From: [Erwinia] mediterraneensis
GTDB taxonomy: Bacteria > Pseudomonadota > Gammaproteobacteria > Enterobacterales > Enterobacteriaceae
Length of the DNA: 64,000 bases
Direction of reading: 5' to 3'
Assembly (NCBI RefSeq): GCF_900604315.1
Contig: NZ_LR026978.1
Location: 1,397,339-1,461,338, forward strand
Shown piece after piece: positions 39,540 through 51,292 of the stretch. The stretch's first letter is position 1; each line of letters begins with the position of its first letter. Below the pieces are notes generated by a model. That model was not told the origin of the DNA and did not search any database. It was given only the letters and a program-made list of their open reading frames with translations. Made by a program: the position numbers and the translations under genes.

Positions 39540-39659
39540 CTAATCTGTTTTTTTCTCATCTTCTGCCCAGGCTGGTTTAGCCGACAGCGTTGCTAAAGCA
39601 TAGCGCTCAGGAAACTCCTGGCTCAGAAAACGCACCAGGTCCGCGTAGCGCTTGATCGA
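39540..39659 (-). pseudogene. Possible C-terminal remnant of a regulator-like gene
   Basis: On the minus strand a 39-codon open stretch ending in TAG reads RYADLVRFLSQEFPERYA and so on, with amphipathic, protein-like composition. It is closed upstream by an in-frame TGA with no start codon or ribosome binding site. The pattern recalls the last helix of LysR-type regulators, but this is a weak impression. It may instead be chance. Confidence 0.25.
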
Positions 39660-39758
39660 TCAGGCGGTTGTTTATTTTCCTGCGCGCCAGGCCGGAGAAC
39701 AATGTTTGATAATAATTAACTAATTAAGAAATCATTAAACCCGCACTGACGTATAAGC

Positions 39759-40157
39759 ATGAAAATTCTGAAACCATTTCTTTATGATAAAAAATTATCG
39801 GAGTTTTCTCATGGTGTTTATTTAAAAAAAACAGGGTATAACCTGACTGACACAGCAATGTCTATAACAATGCCAGCGGGAAAGATGAAATTGGAACGTT
39901 CAGCTTATCCATTGCTTTCTGAAAAACAGTTTGTTGAGATTGCCAGACGTATATTGACTGGAAAATATATCACTACCACAGGATTCATGGACGATCTTGT
40001 GGGTTTCCTCCTGACTGCAGGTGATACCGATAAGATAAATGCCAACCGTTACTCCAGGGATATTTATTTTCTTGCTGAGCATCATTTAATTGAAAGCATA
40101 ATAACCTGGCAGTCCTGGCCCGGTATTTCAGGGTTAAGGCAGGAAAAGTTGCATTAA
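39759..40157 (+). CDS. Hypothetical protein, orphan
   Basis: 132 residues, no family recognised. Begins MKILKPFLYDKKLSEFSHG; no signal peptide or membrane helix; a mixed helical composition with a polar middle (LSEKQFVEIARRILTGKYITTTGFMDD). Low GC compared with the conserved genes and poor ribosome binding site, typical of foreign genes. It lies 84 bp before a truncated flippase gene. It could be real or a remnant. Confidence 0.45.
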   Translation: MKILKPFLYDKKLSEFSHGVYLKKTGYNLTDTAMSITMPAGKMKLERSAYPLLSEKQFVEIARRILTGKYITTTGFMDDLVGFLLTAGDTDKINANRYSRDIYFLAEHHLIESIITWQSWPGISGLRQEKLH

Positions 40158-40241
40158 TGACTTTCTGCATGAGTGCGAGTGTTTGCTTGCTTCATGTACC
40201 CTTACTTTTTGCACTGGTACACGTACCATAACGAGCATACT

Positions 40242-40886
40242 ATGGCGATACGAGATAAGAGTTTTACCGCCGCGAAGTGGTCAGCATTATCGTCCATTAA
40301 AATCGTTGGAATAGGCGTTTTACAATTATCCCTTCTGGCTCAAATACTTGAAGCTAAAGAGTTACATTTACTGGCGATCGCCATCGTCCTGTTGTTGGTG
40401 ATCGATACGCTGTCCGACCGCGGATTTTCTAACAGCCTTATTCGTAGCGGAAAACTTTCTGACAGAGAGCTTTCTGTACTTTACTGGGGTAATGTTTTTA
40501 TCGGCCTGGTTATTTTCTCGGTTATTTTTATCGGCAGCGATATTTTTAGCCACCTGATGAACCAGCCGGAACTGGCTATCATGCTGGAAATGCTGTCGGT
40601 GATCTTTATTATTATCCCGCAAGGCCAGCACTACCGCGCAATATTGCAGCGCGAAAAAGAATATACAAAAATCGCCTTTACTGAGATTATATCCGTAGTG
40701 ACCGGCCTCGGCGTAACGCTGTTTACCGTCTGGCTGACGCCATCGGTTTTATGTGCGCTCTGGGGTTATCTGGCGATGATTTCGATCAGAATGTTAATCT
40801 ACTGCTATTACGGGCGTCCGTGGTTTCAGCCCGAATATCGCTTCAGCATAAAGAGCATGACTCAAATTCATGCCAGGAACGGATAA
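40242..40886 (+). pseudogene. Truncated MOP-superfamily oligosaccharide flippase (Wzx-like)
   Basis: 214 residues from ATG 40242. It resembles only the N-terminal half of WzxC-type flippases: KSFTAAKWSALSSIKIVGIG, LLLVIDTLSDRGFSNSLIR, IIPQGQHYRAILQREKEY and several membrane helices. Family members have about 450-500 residues and 12 or more helices; here the frame ends after about six in a short non-conserved tail (SMTQIHARNG) and a terminator follows within 60 bp. No polysaccharide genes surround it. Most likely a decayed fragment, and not a working transporter. Confidence 0.7.
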
Positions 40887-41299
40887 ATATAACAAGTCTG
40901 TATGGTGGGCTCTGGGCATCTGAAAGGATGCGTTCGCGTGCTGCAAAACAGCACGCTTTTTTCTTTTTAGCGTTTTGCCTGCAGGCACGCTGCTGACACA
41001 GCCCCGAATTTATTCAGCCTGTTGTCGCTGTCTCTCCCCCTCCCGTTTTAGGCCGCGCTGTCCTTCTTCTCTCCCTCAACTCATCTTCTGACCAGCCGTT
41101 AAACCCACCACCGTCCGGACACGATATTGAAATAATTTATGCATTGCTTGCGACATCACGTCATCATAAGCGCAGTCGCCACGCCTCGCGCACGGCAACG
41201 GATTAGTTTTTCTTGTGTCAGATCGCCTGGCTTAGAAAAACTTAATAGCGGCAGCGGGCGTTAATCTTTAGCCTTGCCGCCAACGTTGTGGAGTTACCT
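40887..41299. other. Intergenic region between the flippase remnant and yicG
   Basis: Apart from the terminator near its left end, no gene or clear regulatory site is seen; the last part must carry the yicG promoter. Confidence 0.5.
40936..40968 (+). terminator. Intrinsic terminator after the flippase remnant
   Basis: Perfect 8-bp stem GCGTGCTG-caaaa-CAGCACGC followed by TTTTTTCTTTTT. Confidence 0.9.
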
Positions 41300-44477
<3,178 letters not shown>

Positions 44478-44513
44478 GCCCAGTCATTTCTTCATCTGTG
44501 GAGTAGCACACCT

Positions 44514-44789
44514 ATGGCCCGCGTAACCGTTCAGGACGCAGTAGAAAAAATTGGTAACCGTTTTGACCTGGTGTTGGTCGCTGCACGTCGTGCACGTCAG
44601 ATGCAGGTTGGCGGTAAAGATCCGCTGGTACCGGAAGAGAACGACAAGCCTACCGTTATCGCCCTGCGCGAAATCGAAGAAGGTTTGATCACTAATCAGA
44701 TTCTGGATGTGCGTGATCGTCAGGAGCAGCAAGAGCAGGAAGCCGCTGAATTACAAGCTGTCACCGCTATCGCTGAAGGTCGTCGTTAA
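44514..44789 (+). CDS. rpoZ: DNA-directed RNA polymerase omega subunit
   Basis: Small subunit that aids RNA polymerase assembly and forms part of ppGpp site 1. 91 residues as in E. coli: [28 protein letters not shown] and the conserved [21 protein letters not shown] precedes the ATG. Twenty bp before spoT, linking the ppGpp target with a ppGpp enzyme. Confidence 0.98.
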   Translation: MARVTVQDAVEKIGNRFDLVLVAARRARQMQVGGKDPLVPEENDKPTVIALREIEEGLITNQILDVRDRQEQQEQEAAELQAVTAIAEGRR

Positions 44790-44809
44790 TCGTACCTTGC
44801 AGGTTAACC

Positions 44810-46915
44810 TTGTATCTGTTCGAAAGTCTCAATCAGCTGATTGAAAAATACTTGCCTGAGGACCAGATTAAGCGCCTCAAGCAAGCTTACCTTGTCGCGC
44901 GTGATGCTCACGAGGGACAGACACGCTCCAGCGGCGAGCCTTATATCACCCATCCGGTTGCAGTCGCCTGCATTCTGGCGGAGATGAAGCTGGATCATGA
45001 AACCCTCATGGCCGCGCTGCTGCACGACGTCATTGAAGACACCGCTGCAACCTACCAGGATATGGAACAGCTGTTCGGCAAAAGCGTTGCCGAACTGGTG
45101 GAAGGCGTTTCCAAGCTCGACAAGCTGAAATTCCGCGACAAGAAAGAGGCGCAGGCCGAAAACTTCCGCAAGATGATCATGGCGATGGTGCAGGATATCC
45201 GCGTCATTCTGATCAAGCTGGCGGACCGCACCCATAATATGCGCACGCTGGGCGCCCTGCGCCCGGACAAGCGTCGCCGCATTGCGCTGGAAACCCTGGA
45301 AATTTATAGCCCGCTGGCTCATCGCCTGGGTATTCATCACCTGAAAACTGAGCTGGAAGAGCTGGGTTTCGAAGCGCTGTATCCGAATCGCTATCGTGTC
45401 ATCAAAGAGGTGGTGAAGGCGGCACGCGGCAACCGTAAGGAGATGATTCAGAAGATCCTTGCGGAAATCGATGGCCGGCTGCAGGAAGCGGGCATCGGCT
45501 GTCGCGTCAGTGGACGTGAGAAACATCTCTACTCTATCTACCGTAAAATGACGCTGAAAGAGCAGCGATTTCACTCGATCATGGACATTTATGCCTTTCG
45601 CGTGATTGTGAAGGATGTGGATACCTGTTATCGCGTGCTCGGTCAGATGCACAGCCTGTATAAGCCGCGTCCCGGACGCGTCAAAGATTATATCGCTATC
45701 CCGAAGGCCAACGGCTATCAGTCGCTGCATACTTCGATGATCGGCCCGCACGGCGTGCCGGTAGAAGTACAGATCCGTACCGAAGATATGGATCAGATGG
45801 CTGAAATGGGGGTTGCGGCGCACTGGGCCTATAAACAGGCCGGTGAAAGCGGCACCACCGCCCAGATCCGTGCTCAACGCTGGCTGCAGAGCCTGCTGGA
45901 GCTGCAGCAGAGCGCAGGCAACTCCTTTGAATTTATCGAGAGCGTAAAATCCGATCTTTTCCCTGATGAGATTTACGTTTTCACTCCGGAAGGCCGTATT
46001 GTTGAACTGCCCGCCGGTGCGACGCCCGTTGACTTCGCTTATGCCGTGCATACCGACATTGGGCATGCCTGCGTGGGCGCGCGCGTCGATCGTCAGCCCT
46101 ACCCGCTTTCGCAACCGCTGGCCAGCGGTCAGACGGTGGAAATTATTACTGCGCCAGGCGCCCGTCCTAATGCCGCCTGGCTCAACTTTGTGGTCAGCTC
46201 AAAAGCGCGCGCCAAGATTCGTCAGCTGCTGAAAAACCTGAAGCGGGAAGATTCGGTTAACCTGGGTCGCCGCCTGCTCAGCCATGCACTGGGCGGCAGT
46301 CGCAAACTGGCAGAAATTCCGCCGGAGAACATTCAGCAGGAGCTGGAGCGTATGAAGCTCGCCAGCCTGGATGATCTGCTGGCGGAGATCGGGCTTGGCA
46401 ACGCCATGAGCGTGGTAATCGCTAAAAATCTGCTCCAGTCGGGTACCGCGAAGCTGACCAGCAACAAACGCAGCAAGCTGCCGATCAAGGGCGCAGATGG
46501 CGTACTCATTACTTTTGCCAAGTGCTGCCGTCCTATTCCTGGTGACCCGATCGTGGCGCATGTCAGTCCGGGCAAAGGCCTGGTGGTGCATCACGAATCC
46601 TGTCGTAATATTCGTGGTTACCAGAAAGAGCCGGAGAAATTTATGCCGGTTGAATGGGATAAAGTGACCGATCAGGAATTTGTCGCCGAAATCAAAGTGG
46701 ATATGTTTAACCACCAGGGCGCACTGGCTAACCTGACCGCAGCGATCAATACTGCCGGCTCCAATATTCAGAGCCTTAATACGGAAGAGCGTGATGGCCG
46801 CGTATACAGCGCTTTTATCCGCTTAACCGCTCACGATCGCGTCCATCTGGCGAACATTATGCGCAAAATACGTGTAATGCCGGATGTGATTAAAGTTCAC
46901 CGAAACCGTAATTAG
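44810..46915 (+). CDS. spoT: Bifunctional (p)ppGpp synthetase/hydrolase SpoT
   Basis: Makes and, chiefly, degrades the alarmone (p)ppGpp in response to carbon, fatty-acid, iron or phosphate starvation. 701 residues (E. coli 702), beginning at a TTG codon that gives MYLFESLNQL, with AGG upstream; I recall the same start in E. coli. Order: HD hydrolase (HPVAVACILAEM, LLHDVIED, KLADRTHNMRTL), synthetase (GREKHLYSIYRKM, YQSLHTSMIGPHG), TGS (IYVFTPEGRIVELPAGATPVDFAYAVHTD), helical and zinc-finger region, and C-terminal ACT. Long antisense frames opposite it are shadows. trmH follows after 3 bp. Confidence 0.97.
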   Translation: MYLFESLNQLIEKYLPEDQIKRLKQAYLVARDAHEGQTRSSGEPYITHPVAVACILAEMKLDHETLMAALLHDVIEDTAATYQDMEQLFGKSVAELVEGVSKLDKLKFRDKKEAQAENFRKMIMAMVQDIRVILIKLADRTHNMRTLGALRPDKRRRIALETLEIYSPLAHRLGIHHLKTELEELGFEALYPNRYRVIKEVVKAARGNRKEMIQKILAEIDGRLQEAGIGCRVSGREKHLYSIYRKMTLKEQRFHSIMDIYAFRVIVKDVDTCYRVLGQMHSLYKPRPGRVKDYIAIPKANGYQSLHTSMIGPHGVPVEVQIRTEDMDQMAEMGVAAHWAYKQAGESGTTAQIRAQRWLQSLLELQQSAGNSFEFIESVKSDLFPDEIYVFTPEGRIVELPAGATPVDFAYAVHTDIGHACVGARVDRQPYPLSQPLASGQTVEIITAPGARPNAAWLNFVVSSKARAKIRQLLKNLKREDSVNLGRRLLSHALGGSRKLAEIPPENIQQELERMKLASLDDLLAEIGLGNAMSVVIAKNLLQSGTAKLTSNKRSKLPIKGADGVLITFAKCCRPIPGDPIVAHVSPGKGLVVHHESCRNIRGYQKEPEKFMPVEWDKVTDQEFVAEIKVDMFNHQGALANLTAAINTAGSNIQSLNTEERDGRVYSAFIRLTAHDRVHLANIMRKIRVMPDVIKVHRNRN

Positions 46916-46918
46916 TGC

Positions 46919-47614
46919 ATGAACGCTCAACGTTTTGCTCGTATACGCGAGATGCTGGCCCTGCGCCAGCACGATCTCACGGTGTGCATGGAACAGGTGC
47001 ATAAGCCGCACAACGTCTCTGCCGTGATTCGTACCGCCGATGCCGTGGGTATTCATGAGGTGCATGCCGTCTGGCCCAGCCAGCGCATGCGCACCGTGGT
47101 TTCCTCTTCCGCAGGCAGTAATAGCTGGGTCAAAGTTACCACCCATCGCACCATTGGCGAGGCCGTTGGCCATCTCAAGGGACAAAAGATGCAGGTACTG
47201 GCGACTCATCTCTCCGCGAAGGCCGTTGATTTCCGCGAAATCGACTATACCCAGCCTACCTGTATCCTGATGGGACAAGAGAAAACCGGTATCACCGAAG
47301 AGGCGCTGGCGCTGGCCGATCAAGATATTATTATTCCTATGGTGGGCATGGTGCAGTCACTGAACGTCTCGGTGGCATCGGCGCTCATTCTGTATGAAGC
47401 GCAACGCCAGCGGCAAAATGCTGGTATGTATCAGCGCGATCACAGCCTGCTGGATGAGAATGAACAGCAGCGTTTGCTGTTTGAAGGCGGCTATCCGGTA
47501 CTGGCGCGCGTAGCGCGGCAGAAAGGTCTTCCCTATCCGCATATCAATGCGCAGGGGGAAGTTGAAGCCGACCCCAGCTGGTGGGCGACCATGCAAGCAA
47601 CGGGCAAAAAATGA
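46919..47614 (+). CDS. trmH: tRNA (guanosine(18)-2'-O)-methyltransferase TrmH
   Basis: SPOUT methyltransferase (SpoU) acting on G18 in the tRNA D-loop. 231 residues (E. coli 229). Motif 1 KPHNVSAVIRTADAVGIHEVHAVWP, motif 2 CILMGQEKTGITEEA and motif 3 PMVGMVQSLNVSVASALILYEA are present. Coupled to recG by an ATGA overlap. Confidence 0.97.
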   Translation: MNAQRFARIREMLALRQHDLTVCMEQVHKPHNVSAVIRTADAVGIHEVHAVWPSQRMRTVVSSSAGSNSWVKVTTHRTIGEAVGHLKGQKMQVLATHLSAKAVDFREIDYTQPTCILMGQEKTGITEEALALADQDIIIPMVGMVQSLNVSVASALILYEAQRQRQNAGMYQRDHSLLDENEQQRLLFEGGYPVLARVARQKGLPYPHINAQGEVEADPSWWATMQATGKK

Positions 47615-49689
47615 AAGGCCGCCTGCTGGATGCCATTCCGCTCAGCACTCTGACCGGCGTCGGCGCCAGTCAGGCCGCCAGGCTCGCCAAACTTGGCCTG
47701 TATACCCTCCAGGATCTGCTGCTGCATCTGCCGCTGCGCTACGAAGACCGCACCCACCTTTATGCGATTAACGATCTGCTGCCGGGCATCTGGGCCACCG
47801 TCGAAGGCGAGGTGCTGCATACCGACGTGACTTTTGGCCGTCGCCGTATGATGGTTTGTCAGATTAGCGATGGCAGCGGCCTGCTCACCATGCGCTTTTT
47901 CAACTTTAACGCCGGTATGAAAAACAGCCTGGCGCCAGGCCGACGCGTCACCGCTTACGGTGAAATCAAACGCGGCCAGCGCGGGGCAGAGATGATCCAT
48001 CCGGAATATCGCTTGCAGGGCGAGCATGGCGGCGTTGAGCTGCAGGAGACGCTGACGCCGGTCTACCCCACCACGGAAGGGATACGTCAGGCTACGCTGC
48101 GCAACCTCACTGACCAGGCGCTGACCCTGCTGGAAAACTGTCCGATCGCCGAGTTGCTGCCGCCTGAGCTGAGCCGTGGGCTAATCAGTCTGCCGGAGGC
48201 GTTACGTATTCTGCACCGACCACCGCCGGACCTGAAACTCAGCGAACTGGAGAGTGGGCAGCATCCGGCCCAGCGACGTCTGATTCTGGAGGAGCTGCTG
48301 GCGCATAACCTCAGCATGCTGGCGGTCCGCGCTGGCGCGCAGCGCTATCATGCCTTGTCCATGCCCTCCTGCCATACGCTGAGCGATAAACTGCTGGCGG
48401 CGCTGCCCTTTTCTCCCACTAATGCGCAGCGCCGCGTCGTGGCAGAAATCGAACGCGACCTGGCGAATGACTTCCCCATGATGCGTCTGGTACAGGGCGA
48501 CGTTGGCTCAGGCAAAACGCTGGTGGCGGCGCTGGCAGCCCTGAACGTCATTGCTTATGGCAAACAGGTCGCGCTGATGGCCCCGACTGAACTGCTGGCA
48601 GAGCAGCACGCGAATAACTTCCGCCAGTGGTTTGCGCCGCTGGGGCTTGAGGTGGGCTGGCTGGCAGGCAAGCAGAAAGGGAAAGCGCGTCAGGCGCAAC
48701 AGGAGGCGATCGCCAGCGGTCAGGTCGCTATGGTTGTCGGCACCCATGCGCTGTTTCAGGAGCAGGTGCAGTTTAACGGCCTCGCCCTGGTGATTATTGA
48801 TGAGCAGCACCGTTTTGGCGTGCATCAGCGCCTGGCCCTGTGGGAGAAAGGGGAAGAACAGGGATTTCATCCTCACCAGCTGATCATGACGGCGACCCCC
48901 ATCCCGCGTACACTGGCCATGACCGCCTATGCCGATCTCGACACCTCAACCATTGATGAACTGCCGCCAGGCCGTACGCCAGTCACTACCGTGGCCATTC
49001 CCGACAGCCGCCGCAGCGAGATTATCACCCGCGTTCAGCATGCCTGTCAGGAAGGACGTCAGGCTTACTGGGTCTGTACGCTGATTGAGGAGTCGGAGCT
49101 GCTGGAAGCCCAGGCTGCGGAAGCGACCTGGGAGGAGTTGAAGAATCTGCTGCCCGACCTGAATATCGGTCTGGTACATGGGCGCATGAAGCCCGCCGAG
49201 AAACAGCAAGTGATGCAGGCCTTCAAGCTGAATCAGTTGCAGCTGCTGGTGGCGACCACTGTGATTGAAGTCGGCGTTGACGTGCCCAACGCCAGCCTGA
49301 TGATTATTGAGAATCCGGAGCGACTGGGGCTGGCGCAGCTGCATCAGCTGCGTGGCCGCGTTGGCCGCGGCGCGGTTGCATCGCATTGTGTACTGCTCTA
49401 CAAAGCGCCGCTCAGCAAAACAGCGCAGAGACGTCTGCAGGTGCTACGCGACAGCAATGATGGCTTCGTTATCGCCCAGCACGATTTAGAAATCCGCGGC
49501 CCCGGCGAGCTGCTGGGTACGCGTCAGACCGGCAATGCGGAGTTTAAGGTGGCTGACCTGTTGCGCGATCAGGCCATGGTTCCTGAAGTGCAGCGCGTAG
49601 CCCGCCATATTCATCAGCACTATCCGGAACAGGCTGAAGCGCTGATTGAGCGCTGGCTGCCGGAAACCGAGCGCTACACCAACGTCTGA
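47611..49689 (+). CDS. recG: ATP-dependent DNA helicase RecG
   Basis: Double-strand translocase that remodels stalled forks, D-loops and R-loops. 692 residues (E. coli 693) from ATG 47611. N-terminal wedge/OB domain (LTGVGASQAARLAKLG, RYEDRT), Walker A GDVGSGKT, DEXH box IIDEQHRFG, motif III TATPIPRTLAM, and the C-terminal helicase motifs ATTVIEVGVDVPNA and QLRGRVGRG. In E. coli gltS follows on the other strand; it is absent here. Confidence 0.97.
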   Translation: MKGRLLDAIPLSTLTGVGASQAARLAKLGLYTLQDLLLHLPLRYEDRTHLYAINDLLPGIWATVEGEVLHTDVTFGRRRMMVCQISDGSGLLTMRFFNFNAGMKNSLAPGRRVTAYGEIKRGQRGAEMIHPEYRLQGEHGGVELQETLTPVYPTTEGIRQATLRNLTDQALTLLENCPIAELLPPELSRGLISLPEALRILHRPPPDLKLSELESGQHPAQRRLILEELLAHNLSMLAVRAGAQRYHALSMPSCHTLSDKLLAALPFSPTNAQRRVVAEIERDLANDFPMMRLVQGDVGSGKTLVAALAALNVIAYGKQVALMAPTELLAEQHANNFRQWFAPLGLEVGWLAGKQKGKARQAQQEAIASGQVAMVVGTHALFQEQVQFNGLALVIIDEQHRFGVHQRLALWEKGEEQGFHPHQLIMTATPIPRTLAMTAYADLDTSTIDELPPGRTPVTTVAIPDSRRSEIITRVQHACQEGRQAYWVCTLIEESELLEAQAAEATWEELKNLLPDLNIGLVHGRMKPAEKQQVMQAFKLNQLQLLVATTVIEVGVDVPNASLMIIENPERLGLAQLHQLRGRVGRGAVASHCVLLYKAPLSKTAQRRLQVLRDSNDGFVIAQHDLEIRGPGELLGTRQTGNAEFKVADLLRDQAMVPEVQRVARHIHQHYPEQAEALIERWLPETERYTNV

Positions 49690-49711
49690 TGACTTCTTTT
49701 ACGCCTGGCTT

Positions 49712-49725
49712 AGCAAACGTTTGCT
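49712..49725. promoter_or_regulatory. PurR-type operator upstream of xanP
   Basis: Perfect palindrome AGCAAACGTTTGCT, the core of the PurR consensus (CGCAAACGTTTGCG with one change in each half). It overlaps a possible -35 TTGCTT (49721-49726) that is 16 bp from TAAAAT (49743-49748), so a bound repressor would block transcription of the purine transporter gene 52 bp downstream. Confidence 0.75.
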
Positions 49726-49777
49726 TTTGCCCGGCAGATGATTAAAATCGCCACTTTGTTTTTCGGGAACAGAGAAA

Positions 49778-51163
49778 ATGTCCGTCAATCCCCAGCATGT
49801 CGCTGCCTCCGGCACCCCCGCCCAGACGAAAAGTGAACTGATTTATCGCCTTGACGATCGCCCACCGCTACCGCAGACCCTGTTTGCCGCCTGCCAGCAT
49901 CTGCTGGCGATGTTCGTGGCGGTGATTACCCCGGCCCTGCTGATCTGTCAGGCGCTGGGTCTGCCCGCCCGGGATACGCAGCATATTATCAGCATGTCGC
50001 TGTTCGCTTCCGGCGTCGCCTCGCTGTTACAAATCAAAACCTGGGGACCGGTGGGTTCAGGGCTGCTCTCGATTCAGGGCACCAGCTTTAACTTTGTGAC
50101 GCCGCTGATTATGGGCGGGCTGGCGCTGAAGAATGGCGGCGCGGATGTGCCTGCCATGATGGCAGCGCTGTTCGGTACGCTGATGGTCGCCTCCTGTACC
50201 GAAATGGTGCTGTCACGCGTGCTGCATCTTGCCCGCCGCATTATTACGCCGCTGGTCTCCGGCATCGTGGTGATGATTATTGGCCTGTCGCTGATTCAGG
50301 TGGGATTGACCTCTATCGGCGGCGGCTTTGCCGCGCTCAACGATCACAGCTTCGGCGCCCCGAAAAATTTACTGCTGGCCGGTATGGTACTGGCGGTAAT
50401 TATCCTGCTGAACCGCCAGCGCAATCCCTGGTTGCGCGTTGCATCGCTGGTTATCGCCATGGCCGCTGGCTATCTGCTGGCCTGGCTGCTCGACATGCTG
50501 CCTGAAAGCAGCGCCACAGAGAGCGCGCCGCTGGTGGCGATCCCTACGCCGCTCTATTACGGACTCGGCTTCGACTGGAATCTGCTTATCCCGTTGATGC
50601 TGGTTTTTATGGTGACCTCACTGGAAACCATTGGCGATATTACAGCAACCTCCGATGTGTCTGAGCAACCCGTACGCGGGCCGCTTTATATGAAGCGCCT
50701 GAAAGGAGGCGTGCTGGCCAACGGGCTCAACTCCTTTGTATCCGCCCTGTTTAATACCTTTCCTAACTCCTGCTTCGGACAAAATAATGGCGTGATTCAA
50801 CTTACCGGCGTGGCCAGTCGTTATGTCGGTTTTGTGGTTGCCCTGTTGCTGATCCTGCTGGGACTGTTCCCGGCGGTGAGCGGTTTTGTGCAGCATATTC
50901 CGGAACCGGTGCTGGGCGGCGCGACCATTGTAATGTTCGGCACCATTGCCGCCTCGGGCGTACGCATTGTGTCACGGGAAGCCCTGAACCGCCGCGCCAT
51001 CATGATTATCGCCCTGTCGCTGGCGGTCGGACTGGGGGTTTCGCAGCAACCGCTGATCCTGCAGTTTGCGCCGGAGTGGCTGAAAACACTGCTTTCCTCC
51101 GGCATTGCCGCAGGTGGTATTACCGCTATCCTCCTGAATCTGATTTTCCCTCAGGAAAAATGA
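49778..51163 (+). CDS. xanP: Xanthine:proton symporter XanP
   Basis: Nucleobase-cation symporter-2 (NCS2) permease for xanthine in the inner membrane. 461 residues (E. coli 463). Many hydrophobic helices, with NCS2 signatures: [48 protein letters not shown] and [23 protein letters not shown] PurR-like operator precedes it. yicH follows 130 bp later. Confidence 0.94.
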   Translation: MSVNPQHVAASGTPAQTKSELIYRLDDRPPLPQTLFAACQHLLAMFVAVITPALLICQALGLPARDTQHIISMSLFASGVASLLQIKTWGPVGSGLLSIQGTSFNFVTPLIMGGLALKNGGADVPAMMAALFGTLMVASCTEMVLSRVLHLARRIITPLVSGIVVMIIGLSLIQVGLTSIGGGFAALNDHSFGAPKNLLLAGMVLAVIILLNRQRNPWLRVASLVIAMAAGYLLAWLLDMLPESSATESAPLVAIPTPLYYGLGFDWNLLIPLMLVFMVTSLETIGDITATSDVSEQPVRGPLYMKRLKGGVLANGLNSFVSALFNTFPNSCFGQNNGVIQLTGVASRYVGFVVALLLILLGLFPAVSGFVQHIPEPVLGGATIVMFGTIAASGVRIVSREALNRRAIMIIALSLAVGLGVSQQPLILQFAPEWLKTLLSSGIAAGGITAILLNLIFPQEK

Positions 51164-51170
51164 TTTTACC

Positions 51171-51188
51171 GGCAGGCTCCGGCCTGCC
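51171..51188 (+). terminator. Hairpin after xanP
   Basis: GGCAGGC-tccg-GCCTGCC eight bases after the xanP stop; followed by TTGCCTTCC and not by a clean T-run, so termination is probable but not certain. Confidence 0.45.
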
Positions 51189-51292
51189 TTGCCTTCCTGC
51201 CCTCTATTTATCCGACTTTACATCCAGGCTGTTGAGCTATAACGGTAATTCAGGCATAACAACCTCAGACCGGCTTAATCGGGATGGATGAG

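Noticed and set aside
44804..46114. 436-codon open frame on the minus strand opposite spoT
   Set aside because: It lies wholly inside the well-supported spoT gene, has no ribosome binding site and a composition typical of an antisense shadow of a GC-rich gene.
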